A stretch of DNA of 64,000 nucleotides, taken from the NCBI RefSeq assembly GCF_014298075.1, contig NZ_CP060418.1, positions 1,426,001 to 1,490,000 on the forward strand, read 5' to 3'. The translations under genes and the position numbers were made by a program. The notes under the pieces were generated by a model, which was given only the letters and a program-made list of their open reading frames with translations, was not told where the DNA came from and did no database searches. This document shows positions 15,751 through 23,869 of this stretch, in pieces. Position 1 is the stretch's first letter. The number at the start of each line of letters is the position of its first letter. Origin of the DNA: Enterobacter sp. JUb54. Lineage in GTDB: Bacteria; Pseudomonadota; Gammaproteobacteria; Enterobacterales; Enterobacteriaceae.

Positions 15751-17351
15751 ACGTATTACGCGTGGAAAATCTGCGCATCAGCTACCGCTCGCATCAACGC
15801 TGGCAGGAAGTGGTGCATAACGTTAGCTTCACCCTCAACCCCGGCGAAATGCTGGCCCTGGTCGGCGAATCCGGTTCCGGCAAAACCACCACCGCCCAGG
15901 CCATTATCGGCCTGCTGGCAGACAACGCCCGGCGCGACAGCGGGCGCATCGAGATCAACGGCGAGGACATTAGCCGCTGGTCAGGAAAGCGGCTCGATAA
16001 CCTGCGCGGCGCGCGCATTAGCCTGATCCCGCAGGACCCCGGCAATGCCCTGAACCCGGTGCAAACCATCGGCACTCAGGTCGCAGAAATCCTCAGCCTG
16101 CATCAGAAAACCAGCGCCTTCGAACGTAAACAGCAGGTGCTGGCGCTGTTAACCAAAGTCGGCCTCAGCCACCCCGAACAGCGCTTCAATCAGTATCCGC
16201 ACCAGCTCTCCGGCGGCATGAAACAGCGGGTGTTAATCGCCATCGCCGTGGCTCTTAAACCGGATTTGATTATTGCCGACGAACCGACCAGCGCCCTGGA
16301 TGTCACCGTGCAAAAGCGCATTCTCGACCTGCTTGATGCCCTACGCCGGGAGTCCGGAACGGCGGTGCTGTTTGTCACCCACGATCTGGCGCTGGCGGCC
16401 CAGCGCGCCGACCGGCTGCTGGTTTTTCGCCACGGAGAAATTCAGGAACAGGGCCTGACGGCGGATGTCGTGCGCACCCCGCAGCACGCCTATACCCGCC
16501 AGCTGCTGAGCGATCTGCAAGGCGAGCGGCTGACCGCTGTCGTGAAGGGCCGCCATACGCTGAGCACCCCGGCGATCCGCGCCGTCGATATCAGTAAACG
16601 TTTTGCCCTGGGGAGCGGGCAGCTGCAGGCGCTGGACGCGGTCAGTTTCGAGGTCAGACGCGGCACGACTCACGCCCTGGTGGGCGAATCTGGTTCGGGA
16701 AAAACCACGCTGGCGCGGATCCTGTTGGGTTTTGAGCGCGCCGACGGCGGGCACATCGCCATTGACGGGATCGACGCTGGTCATTTAAGCCGCGAGGCAC
16801 AGCGCCAGCTGCGGCGCAAAATTCAGTTCGTCTATCAGAACCCGTTCGCCTCCCTCGACCCGCGCCAGACGCTGTTTGCGATTATCGAAGAGCCGCTGAA
16901 GAATTTTGAGCCGCTGCCCCCGGCGCTTCGCCGCGCTCGGGTTGAGGCGGTTGCCGCCCGGGTCGCGCTGGCTCCAGAACTGCTGACACGCACCGCCCGC
17001 GAGCTCTCCGGCGGCCAGCGTCAGCGGGTGGCCATTGCCCGGGCGCTGGTGCTGGAGCCGACGATTCTGGTCCTCGATGAAGCCACCTCGGCGCTGGACG
17101 TCACGGTGCAGGCGCAGATCCTCGCCCTGCTTCAGCAGCTGCAACAGCAACTGGGGCTGAGCTACCTGTTTATTACCCACGACCTGGCGACGGTACGCCG
17201 CATCGCCCAGAGCGTCACGGTGCTGCGCGCCGGACAGGTGGTGGAGTCCGGCGAGGTCAGCCGCCTGTTCAGCCAGCCCCAGCACGACTACACCCGCGAG
17301 CTCATCGCCGCCATTCCTCACGTATCCACCCTCAGCAAGGAGATCGCATGA
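15747..17351 (+). CDS. ABC transporter ATPase, fused double domain (DppD-DppF type)
   Basis: A 534-residue protein in which two ATPase domains, usually separate genes in peptide importers, are joined. Domain 1: Walker A GESGSGKTTT (40-49), signature LSGGMKQR near 157, Walker B LIIADEPTSALD near 176. Domain 2: Walker A GESGSGKTTL near 312, LSGGQRQR near 419, Walker B LVLDEATSALD. The start at 15747 overlaps the DppC stop; a longer open frame upstream lies inside that gene. It energises the importer formed by the two permeases. Its stop overlaps the monooxygenase start. Confidence 0.92.
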   Translation: MNVLRVENLRISYRSHQRWQEVVHNVSFTLNPGEMLALVGESGSGKTTTAQAIIGLLADNARRDSGRIEINGEDISRWSGKRLDNLRGARISLIPQDPGNALNPVQTIGTQVAEILSLHQKTSAFERKQQVLALLTKVGLSHPEQRFNQYPHQLSGGMKQRVLIAIAVALKPDLIIADEPTSALDVTVQKRILDLLDALRRESGTAVLFVTHDLALAAQRADRLLVFRHGEIQEQGLTADVVRTPQHAYTRQLLSDLQGERLTAVVKGRHTLSTPAIRAVDISKRFALGSGQLQALDAVSFEVRRGTTHALVGESGSGKTTLARILLGFERADGGHIAIDGIDAGHLSREAQRQLRRKIQFVYQNPFASLDPRQTLFAIIEEPLKNFEPLPPALRRARVEAVAARVALAPELLTRTARELSGGQRQRVAIARALVLEPTILVLDEATSALDVTVQAQILALLQQLQQQLGLSYLFITHDLATVRRIAQSVTVLRAGQVVESGEVSRLFSQPQHDYTRELIAAIPHVSTLSKEIA

Positions 17352-18337
17352 CGCGTAAACGCCTGGGCTTTTTCACCCGCCTGCTGGACCATGCCACCCC
17401 GCAAGCGCGCTACCGGCTGGCAACCGAGCAGATTCGTCACGCCGAGCGCCTCGGCTTCGACAGCGCGTGGGTGGCGCAGCACCACTTTCACGAACAAGAA
17501 GGCGGCCTGCCTTCACCGCTGGTTTTTCTCGCCCATGTTGCGGCGCAGACCGAGCGGATCCGTCTCGGTACCGCCATTATTACGCTGCCGATGGAAAATG
17601 CGCTGCGGGTCGCCGAGGACGCGGCGGTGCTGGATTTATTGGCCGACGGGCGGCTTGAGATGGGATTTGGTTCCGGCGGTACGCCAACCTCATTTCTGCC
17701 GTTTGGCTTAACCAGCGAGCAGCGTGGGGCGGCCTTCGCCGACAACCTGCATCTGATCCACAGCGCCTGGCGCGGCGATTCTCTCGCCCATCCTGACAAT
17801 CATCTCTATCCTCCCGCGCCGCAGCTGGCACAACGGATCTGGATCGCGACCTTTTCCATAGAGGGCGCCGTTCGTGCCGGCCAGGCCGGTCACGGTTTAA
17901 TGCTCTCCCGGACTCAGCCACGCCCGCCCGGACAGCCGGACTTAACGCTGGATGCGATCCAGAATCCGCTGATCGATGCCTATCTCGCGGCGCTGCCCGC
18001 CGGTATCGCCCCGCGCATCCTCGCCTCGCGCACCGCCTTTGTGGCCGACAGCCAGGCCTACGCCCTGCAGGTCGCCGAACCGGGGTTGCGCCAGCAGGCG
18101 GCGGCCCATCGCGCCGCCGGCCATCAGGTAATAGGTGACACTGTCACATACCATCTGGCACAGTTCGACGCCCACGTCGGTGATATCGACCATGTCCAGG
18201 CATCGCTGGCGCAGGACAGCGTCCTCGCCCGCGTCACCGATATTTCGTTCCAGGTGCACTCCGTTGAACCATCGCACCGCGACACCCTGCGTTCCATTGA
18301 GCTGATCGCTCAGCATATCGCCCCGCAACTAAGGTAG
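17348..18337 (+). CDS. Luciferase-like flavin monooxygenase, KPN_01858 family
   Basis: A 329-residue member of the bacterial luciferase-like (TIM-barrel, FMN- or F420-dependent) superfamily. Typical segments are AERLGFDSAWVAQHHF (residues 34-49), RIRLGTAIITLP and the flavin-site loop GRLEMGFGSGGTP near 101. It matches, from memory, the TIGR04027 KPN_01858 family, whose members are found with an ABC importer and AhpD-like proteins. These enzymes usually oxidise or desulfurise small organic molecules; the substrate is unknown. Translation is coupled to the ATPase gene by ATGA. Confidence 0.85.
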   Translation: MTRKRLGFFTRLLDHATPQARYRLATEQIRHAERLGFDSAWVAQHHFHEQEGGLPSPLVFLAHVAAQTERIRLGTAIITLPMENALRVAEDAAVLDLLADGRLEMGFGSGGTPTSFLPFGLTSEQRGAAFADNLHLIHSAWRGDSLAHPDNHLYPPAPQLAQRIWIATFSIEGAVRAGQAGHGLMLSRTQPRPPGQPDLTLDAIQNPLIDAYLAALPAGIAPRILASRTAFVADSQAYALQVAEPGLRQQAAAHRAAGHQVIGDTVTYHLAQFDAHVGDIDHVQASLAQDSVLARVTDISFQVHSVEPSHRDTLRSIELIAQHIAPQLR

Positions 18338-18345
18338 GAGTCACC

Positions 18346-19440
18346 ATGACATTGAGTCAGGATATTTTGGCCGAACTGGCAGAGATCGCCCCGCATTCCC
18401 CATTGGCCGAGGCGCGTGCCGTGCGCGAGGCAGCAACCCGCCACGCTCAGGGTAGCTATGAAGTGTTGTTCAGCCAGCAGGACGAGGACTTTACGCCGGA
18501 TGAGCGTTTCGCCATTGCCGCCAAAGTGGCGAAGCTGCATCAGGCCGACGCGCTGGCCGCCCACTATGCCGGATTTGGCCTCGCCGATCCCACCTCGGCG
18601 CGGCTGACGCCGGCGCTGGCGTTTGCCCGCCTGTTAACCTTCACGCCGGTGGAAGCCACGCCTGCGGCGATACAGGCGCTAACCCGCGCCGGCTGGACCT
18701 CGCGAGGCATCGTCACCCTCGCTCAGCTGATTGCGTTCGTCAGTTTCCAGAGCCGGCTACTTAACGGCCTGCGCTTGCTGAACGGCAAAACCAGCGCCAG
18801 CGCCGCGACGCCAGTCGCCGCCGGTTTCTGGCACACCACGCCGCACACGCTGAGCGGCAAGCCGGCCCCGGTACATTTCACCCGCGAGGAGCTGAACTGG
18901 GAACCCTGGCTGGACGCCAAACCGCTGGCGGAGTTCAGCGAGGCCGAGCAGCAGACGCTGGCGAAATTTGGCCACTCGGACTCCCCATATTTCCGTCTGC
19001 TGGCGCGCAATCAGCCGCTGCTGGAGCAGCGCACCCTGACCGACAAAGGCATCTTCTATACCCCTGGCGGCCTGCCGCGCGCGGAACGAGAGCTGGCCGC
19101 CACGGTCGCCAGTAAGGTGAACGGCTGTATTTATTGCGCGTCGGTGCATGCCCGTAAGGCGGCGCAACTGGCAAAAGAGGAGACCGCCGTTGATACCCTG
19201 CTGGCGGTGACGCCGGGGGAACGGTTGAGCGATGGTCAGTCGCCGCGCTGGCAGGCGCAAATCGAATTTGCCGCCGCCCTGTCCGTGACGCCGCCGGCCC
19301 TGAACGCCGCGCATCTTGCGGGGCTTGAGCAGCAGGGTCTGGATACCCTGGCTCAGCTGGATCTACTGCAATCGGCGGCGTTCTTCGCCTGGGCCAACCG
19401 GTTGATGTTGACCCTCGGCGAACCGTGGAAAATTGCTTAA
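18346..19440 (+). CDS. Double AhpD/CMD-like protein (fusion)
   Basis: A 364-residue protein. Residues about 1-180 resemble a degenerate carboxymuconolactone-decarboxylase-like domain without the redox cysteines (Avi_7170 type). Residues about 190-364 form an AhpD-like domain with the redox motif CIYCASVH: Cys261, Cys264 and His268 in the CxxCxxxH spacing of AhpD. In other bacteria I recall these as two adjacent genes (TIGR04029, TIGR04030); here they are one. A peroxidase or detoxifying role beside the monooxygenase is likely. It begins eight bases after the monooxygenase gene and ends overlapping the convergent MFS gene. Confidence 0.8.
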   Translation: MTLSQDILAELAEIAPHSPLAEARAVREAATRHAQGSYEVLFSQQDEDFTPDERFAIAAKVAKLHQADALAAHYAGFGLADPTSARLTPALAFARLLTFTPVEATPAAIQALTRAGWTSRGIVTLAQLIAFVSFQSRLLNGLRLLNGKTSASAATPVAAGFWHTTPHTLSGKPAPVHFTREELNWEPWLDAKPLAEFSEAEQQTLAKFGHSDSPYFRLLARNQPLLEQRTLTDKGIFYTPGGLPRAERELAATVASKVNGCIYCASVHARKAAQLAKEETAVDTLLAVTPGERLSDGQSPRWQAQIEFAAALSVTPPALNAAHLAGLEQQGLDTLAQLDLLQSAAFFAWANRLMLTLGEPWKIA

Positions 19441-20606
19441 CTGACCACGCCCGCCGCGAGGCGTACCCGCTGGTAGCGGGCGTAAATCAGCAACGAGGTC
19501 ATCGCCAGGAATGAGAGCAAGGCCGCCGGGAGCGTCACCGCGTTCCAGCCGTAGCCGTAGGTGATCATCATTCCGCCGCAGAAGGCGCCGATGGCGCTAC
19601 CGAGATTAAAGGCGATTTGCCCGCCGGCGGCGCCAAGCATTTCGCCGCCGCGCGCGTTTTGCAGCAGCAAGATTTGCAGCGGCGCGGCCAACGCAAACAG
19701 CCCGGCGCAGCACAGAAACGCCAGCAGCAGCGAGGCGCTTTTCACCCCGCCGAACAGGAAGATCAGCAACAGCAGTAACACAATGCCGCCGTCGGTGACG
19801 GTGGCAATCTGCAGCGGGCTGAAGCGGCCGGATATTTTACCGCTCAGCAGGTTGCCGATGACCATCCCCAGCCCCACCAGCATCATGATGGCGATCATCG
19901 CGTTTTCAGAGAACCCGGATACGTTGATCATAAACGGCTTGATATAGCTGAACCACGCGAATACCCCGGCGTTGCCAAACATGGTTGCGGCAAAGATCAG
20001 CCACGGTGCCGGTGATTTAAGAAAGTGAAATTGTTCCCGCAGACGCGTCGTCGAGCGGTCGAACAGGGTCGGAACCCACCAGAGGATCGACACCAGCACC
20101 GCCACGTTAAACAGGGCGATGGCCATAAAGGTATAGCGCCAGCTGAACTGATGCCCGAGCCAGGTCCCGGCGGGCACGCCAATAAGGTTGGCAACCGTCA
20201 TCCCGGCGATCATCCCGGCGACCGCCGCGGTCACTTTTCCCGGCGGCGCGACCTTCGACAGAATAATCGCCCCGACGCCAAAAAAGGCCCCGTGCGGGAA
20301 GCCGGACACCAGACGGCCCAGCGCCAGCATCGGATAGCTGGAGGAGAAGGTAAACAGGGTATTCCCGATAATACAGAGCGCGGCGAGGAACAGCATGACC
20401 GACTTTAAGGAGTAACGACTGGAAAACAGCGCCATCACCGGGGCGCCAATAACCACGCCAAACGCATAATACGAAATCATATTCCCGGCGGCGGGAATCG
20501 AGATCCCGACATCATGGGCAATTTCCGGCAGCACGCCCATAATGCCAAATTCCGCCATCCCCAGGCCAAAGGTGCCCAGCGCCAGCGAAAAAATCGTCTT
20601 TTTCAT
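19437..20606 (-). CDS. MFS transporter, AraJ-like
   Basis: A 389-residue inner-membrane protein with 12 predicted helices, strongly similar to E. coli AraJ over the whole length (LALGTFGLGMAEFGIMGVL, GRLVSGFPHGAFFGVGAI, NAGVFAWFSYIKPFM). AraJ belongs to the DHA1 drug or sugar efflux group; its substrate is unclear. No arabinose genes are nearby, so it may be a paralogue. Its stop codon overlaps that of the convergent AhpD-like gene in the palindrome TTAA. Confidence 0.85.
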   Translation of the reverse strand: MKKTIFSLALGTFGLGMAEFGIMGVLPEIAHDVGISIPAAGNMISYYAFGVVIGAPVMALFSSRYSLKSVMLFLAALCIIGNTLFTFSSSYPMLALGRLVSGFPHGAFFGVGAIILSKVAPPGKVTAAVAGMIAGMTVANLIGVPAGTWLGHQFSWRYTFMAIALFNVAVLVSILWWVPTLFDRSTTRLREQFHFLKSPAPWLIFAATMFGNAGVFAWFSYIKPFMINVSGFSENAMIAIMMLVGLGMVIGNLLSGKISGRFSPLQIATVTDGGIVLLLLLIFLFGGVKSASLLLAFLCCAGLFALAAPLQILLLQNARGGEMLGAAGGQIAFNLGSAIGAFCGGMMITYGYGWNAVTLPAALLSFLAMTSLLIYARYQRVRLAAGVVS

Positions 20607-20784
20607 TCAGGTCATCACATGTTTTTGGATTTGCGACCGGCATTATTGACCATCGCGTAGTGGCAGACCAGACAAAAACACGTGGTGACCCGATTGTCCA
20701 TCAAATGGCCCAATCCCTGCATGCCCGTAAGGGGCCAGCACGAGGTCGTTCAGTGGGGGAAATAAAACGGGGAAACAGCGCAGG

Positions 20785-20812
20785 CAGCCGTATCGCCGAA
20801 GCCATACGGCTG
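20785..20812 (-). terminator. Hairpin after the glycine-zipper gene
   Basis: AGCCGTAT-GGC-TTCG-GCG-ATACGGCT on the minus strand, just after the stop. It has a long stem with a stable TTCG loop but no T-run; it may terminate or protect the 3' end. Confidence 0.6.
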
Positions 20813-20819
20813 AACTCAA

Positions 20820-21152
20820 TTAATCGGAGGCTTTGCCGATCATCCCTCCGGCACCGGCGCCCAGCGCCGCGCCTTTCAGCGCACTATTGCCGGTGACCAC
20901 CGCGGCACCCGCACCAACCGCCGCCCCAATGGCTCCGCCGGTCCGCGCCGCTTTGCCTTTGTCACCGTGCTCGGTCATCGCGCCAACGCCGCCGCCGACC
21001 ACCGCGCCCTGCAGCGTCGAACGCACGCTTTTACCGGTTAACGCCCCGACGGCGGCACCGGCGGCGGCGCCACCGGCCGTTTTGTCCATAGCGCTGGCGG
21101 AAAAAGCCAGTGCACAACCCAGAAGAATTGCCATACCTTGTGCTGATTTCAT
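20820..21152 (-). CDS. Glycine-zipper outer-membrane/periplasmic protein
   Basis: A 110-residue small protein with a signal peptide (about residues 1-21, cleavage near SASA-M) followed by Gly/Ala-rich repeats (GGAAAGAAVGALTG, GGGVGAMT, GGAIGAAVGAGAAV, GAALGAGAGGMIG). Glycine zippers pack membrane helices and occur in small envelope stress proteins. AAGGA precedes the ATG. It stands alone and its function is unknown. Confidence 0.75.
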   Translation of the reverse strand: MKSAQGMAILLGCALAFSASAMDKTAGGAAAGAAVGALTGKSVRSTLQGAVVGGGVGAMTEHGDKGKAARTGGAIGAAVGAGAAVVTGNSALKGAALGAGAGGMIGKASD

Positions 21153-21416
21153 CAGTCAGTTCCTTGTTAGTGCGCTGCCGTTGACATCCGGCAGCCGGAC
21201 CACCTGGTCCATTTTCAATACGTCATGCTCACGGTATGCGCCGCCCTGACCAATAAAAAGCGCTAGTTTGTCCAATTCTGGACTTTCACCACCATCACGG
21301 CGTGTCCGGCATTCGGGCTAAGCGGCGGAAATCTAATAAAGTCCGCGCAAATTGCCGTTGCTGTTTACACTTTACACAACACCTGTCCCATTCCCTCACC
21401 TGATGGAGCGATAACC

Positions 21417-22235
21417 ATGGGAAACAAAAAGAAGACCAAGGGCGTTGCCGGCGCCAGCAACATGAAGCCTCTCGACGACAAAACCTATGAAAAGGCGTTG
21501 CGGAAGCTTCACGTTGAACTGGTCAAATTACAGCAGTGGGTGGTCAGCCAGGGCCTCAAGGTCTGCATCGTCTTTGAAGGCCGCGACGGCGCCGGTAAAG
21601 GCGGCACCATCAAGGCGATCACCGAGCGGGTCAGCCCGCGAGTGTTTCGGGTGGTGGCGCTCCCGGCGCCAACCGACAAAGAAAAAACCCAGCTCTATTT
21701 CCAACGCTATATTCCGCACCTGCCGGCGGCCGGGGAAATCGTGATTTTCGACCGCAGTTGGTATAACCGGGCGGGCGTCGAGCGGGTAATGGGCTTTTGT
21801 ACCGACGATGAAGTGGAGAAGTTTCTGCAGGGCGCGCCGCTGGTAGAACGCTCGATGGTGGAATCGGGGATTATCCTGCTGAAATACTGGCTGGAAGTGA
21901 CCCCGGAAGAGCAGGAACGCAGGCTACGGGATCGCATCAATGATGGGCGTAAAATCTGGAAACTGTCGCCGATGGATATCAAGTCGTTTAACCGCTGGGA
22001 TGAGTACACCCTCGCCCGGGATGCGATGTTTGCCGCCACCGACACCGCCTGGGCGCCGTGGTTTGTCGCCCGCTCGGAAGAGAAAAAACGCGTCCGGCTG
22101 AATATCATTACCCATCTGCTGTCGCACATTCCCTACAAGAGCCTGCATCCGGAACCGGTCAAATTGCCGAAACGCAAAATCGGCAAAGTGAAAACCGCCG
22201 ACTATCCGTTCCGTTTTATTCGCGAGGATTTTTGA
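21417..22235 (+). CDS. ppk2: Polyphosphate kinase 2 (class I PPK2)
   Basis: A 272-residue cytoplasmic single-domain PPK2. Walker A GRDGAGKGG (55-63), the FDRSWYNRAGVERVMGF segment (111-127) with catalytic Asp/Arg, and the lid region RRLRDRINDGRKIWKLSP are all present. Class I enzymes move phosphate between polyphosphate and nucleoside diphosphates, generally favouring NTP formation. E. coli K-12 has no PPK2, so this is an accessory gene. GGAGCG lies at 21405-21410, seven bases before the ATG. Confidence 0.93.
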   Translation: MGNKKKTKGVAGASNMKPLDDKTYEKALRKLHVELVKLQQWVVSQGLKVCIVFEGRDGAGKGGTIKAITERVSPRVFRVVALPAPTDKEKTQLYFQRYIPHLPAAGEIVIFDRSWYNRAGVERVMGFCTDDEVEKFLQGAPLVERSMVESGIILLKYWLEVTPEEQERRLRDRINDGRKIWKLSPMDIKSFNRWDEYTLARDAMFAATDTAWAPWFVARSEEKKRVRLNIITHLLSHIPYKSLHPEPVKLPKRKIGKVKTADYPFRFIREDF

Positions 22236-22251
22236 CGGCGCCCGCGACGAC

Positions 22252-22284
22252 GTCCCGCCTCAAGGTTAACGCCTGAGGCGGGAC
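22252..22284. terminator. Hairpin between ppk2 and fdnI
   Basis: Perfect 11-base stem GTCCCGCCTCA / TGAGGCGGGAC with an 11-base loop between convergent genes. It lacks a T-run; it may act on either side. Confidence 0.55.
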
Positions 22285-22312
22285 GCGCGGCGTGAAGGCC
22301 AAAAGATAACGA

Positions 22313-22981
22313 TCAGGAACGCCGGGAGGCGATCCCTTCACTGCTCTCTTTTTTCGCTTCCAGACGTTCGACATCACGGTACCAGCGCGGGTGGTGCTTC
22401 TGCGCCCAGCGACGGCTCACCTTCCCTTCGACCATCCCCTTAATCGACCCTTTGACCCAGAACGCCATATACATATGGATCAGGATGGCGTGAATCAAAA
22501 TAATCGCCGAGGTCGCATGGATCAGCAGGCTGTAGCGGACCAGCTGGATCGGGAAGTAGGAGGCAAAGTAAGGCCGCCAGATAATTACCCCGGTCACCAG
22601 CAGCACGAAAATCATGCTCATGATGGTCCAGAACATCATCTTCTGCCCGGCGTTATATTTCCCGACGCGGGCTACCTTATGCTCATTGCCCTTCAGCACC
22701 TCGACGATGCCTTTAAGCCACGGGATATCCTGCTTGTCCGGGATGTTATGCTTTACAAAGCGCACGAACATCAGCATCAGCGCCAGGAAGATCGCCACCC
22801 CGAAGAAGGGGTGCAAAATGCGCCCCATCTGCGGCGTTCCGAAGGTTTCCGTCAGCCATTGTAGCGTCGGGAAGAAGAACGAAATTCCCGACAGCGCCAC
22901 CAGAAAGAAGCAGATCACCACCGTCCAGTGACAGGCGCGGTCAATAAACCTGGTGCGCACTATCATTTTCGATTTATGCAT
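22313..22981 (-). CDS. fdnI: Formate dehydrogenase N gamma subunit (cytochrome b556) FdnI
   Basis: A 222-residue inner-membrane cytochrome b with four helices that carries electrons from FdnH to menaquinone. It closely matches E. coli FdnI ([54 protein letters not shown]). Haem-ligand histidines sit in RACHW, LHPFFG and LIHA. The start at 22981 overlaps the end of fdnH by eight bases; a second ATG at 22984 is in the same frame. The C-terminus is five residues longer than in E. coli. Confidence 0.96.
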   Translation of the reverse strand: MHKSKMIVRTRFIDRACHWTVVICFFLVALSGISFFFPTLQWLTETFGTPQMGRILHPFFGVAIFLALMLMFVRFVKHNIPDKQDIPWLKGIVEVLKGNEHKVARVGKYNAGQKMMFWTIMSMIFVLLVTGVIIWRPYFASYFPIQLVRYSLLIHATSAIILIHAILIHMYMAFWVKGSIKGMVEGKVSRRWAQKHHPRWYRDVERLEAKKESSEGIASRRS

Positions 22982-23858
22982 CATGTTCCTCCTCGTCGTC
23001 GTCCACTTCCTTGTTAGGGCCAATGCCGATGTAGTGATAGATAAGCCCGGCGAAGGTAGCGATAAAGCCCGCCGCCGACAGCGGTTTCAGCGCCCCTTTC
23101 CACAGGTTAATGCTGGTATCAATCTGCGGGTTTTTCGGCAGGTTGTGATACAGCTCTGGCTGGTCGGCGTGGTGCAGCACATACATCACGTGGGTACCGC
23201 CCACCCCTGGCGGGTTGTACAGCCCCGCCTGCAGATAGCCGCGTTTTTTTAGCTTGTCGACCCGCGCCTGCGCCACCTCCAGCATCTCTTTCTTGCTGCC
23301 GAAATGAATGGCGCCGGTCGGGCAGGTTTTCACGCAGGCTGGCTCCTGGCCGACGCTGACGCGATCCACGCAGAGGGTGCATTTGTATACCCGGTTATCG
23401 GCCTTATTCAGGCGCGGCACGTTGAACGGGCAGCCGGCAATGCAGTAGCCGCAGCCGATACAGTTGTCCTGCTGAAAATCGACAATGCCGTTGGCGTACT
23501 GCACGATCGCTCCGGCGGACGGACAGGCTTTCAGGCAGCCCGGATCCTCGCAGTGCATACAGCCGTCTTTGCGGATCAGCCACTCCAGCTTGCCGTTCTG
23601 CTCGGTTTCGCTAAAACGCATCACCGTCCAGGATTTGGCGCTCAGATCGGCGGGATTATCGTACACCCCGACGCAGTGCCCCACTTCGTCGCGGATATCG
23701 TTCCACTCGGAGCAGGCCACCTGGCAGGCTTTACAGCCCACACAGGAGGTCACATCGATAAGCTTGGCCACTTCCGCTTTATCGTCCCGCGCACGAGGCG
23801 CGGGTGTTATCGGGTTGGTGGCGGAGCGTTTGAGAATGTCTTGTGTTTCCATCGCCAT
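22974..23858 (-). CDS. fdnH: Formate dehydrogenase N beta subunit (4Fe-4S) FdnH
   Basis: A 294-residue iron-sulfur subunit on the periplasmic face. Four cysteine clusters are visible ([42 protein letters not shown]...CVKTC) that hold four 4Fe-4S centres, then a single C-terminal anchor helix ([15 protein letters not shown]) and an acidic tail. It is near-identical to E. coli FdnH. It sits 11 bases after fdnG. Confidence 0.97.
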   Translation of the reverse strand: MAMETQDILKRSATNPITPAPRARDDKAEVAKLIDVTSCVGCKACQVACSEWNDIRDEVGHCVGVYDNPADLSAKSWTVMRFSETEQNGKLEWLIRKDGCMHCEDPGCLKACPSAGAIVQYANGIVDFQQDNCIGCGYCIAGCPFNVPRLNKADNRVYKCTLCVDRVSVGQEPACVKTCPTGAIHFGSKKEMLEVAQARVDKLKKRGYLQAGLYNPPGVGGTHVMYVLHHADQPELYHNLPKNPQIDTSINLWKGALKPLSAAGFIATFAGLIYHYIGIGPNKEVDDDEEEHDA

Positions 23859-23869
23859 AAAGTCGCTCC

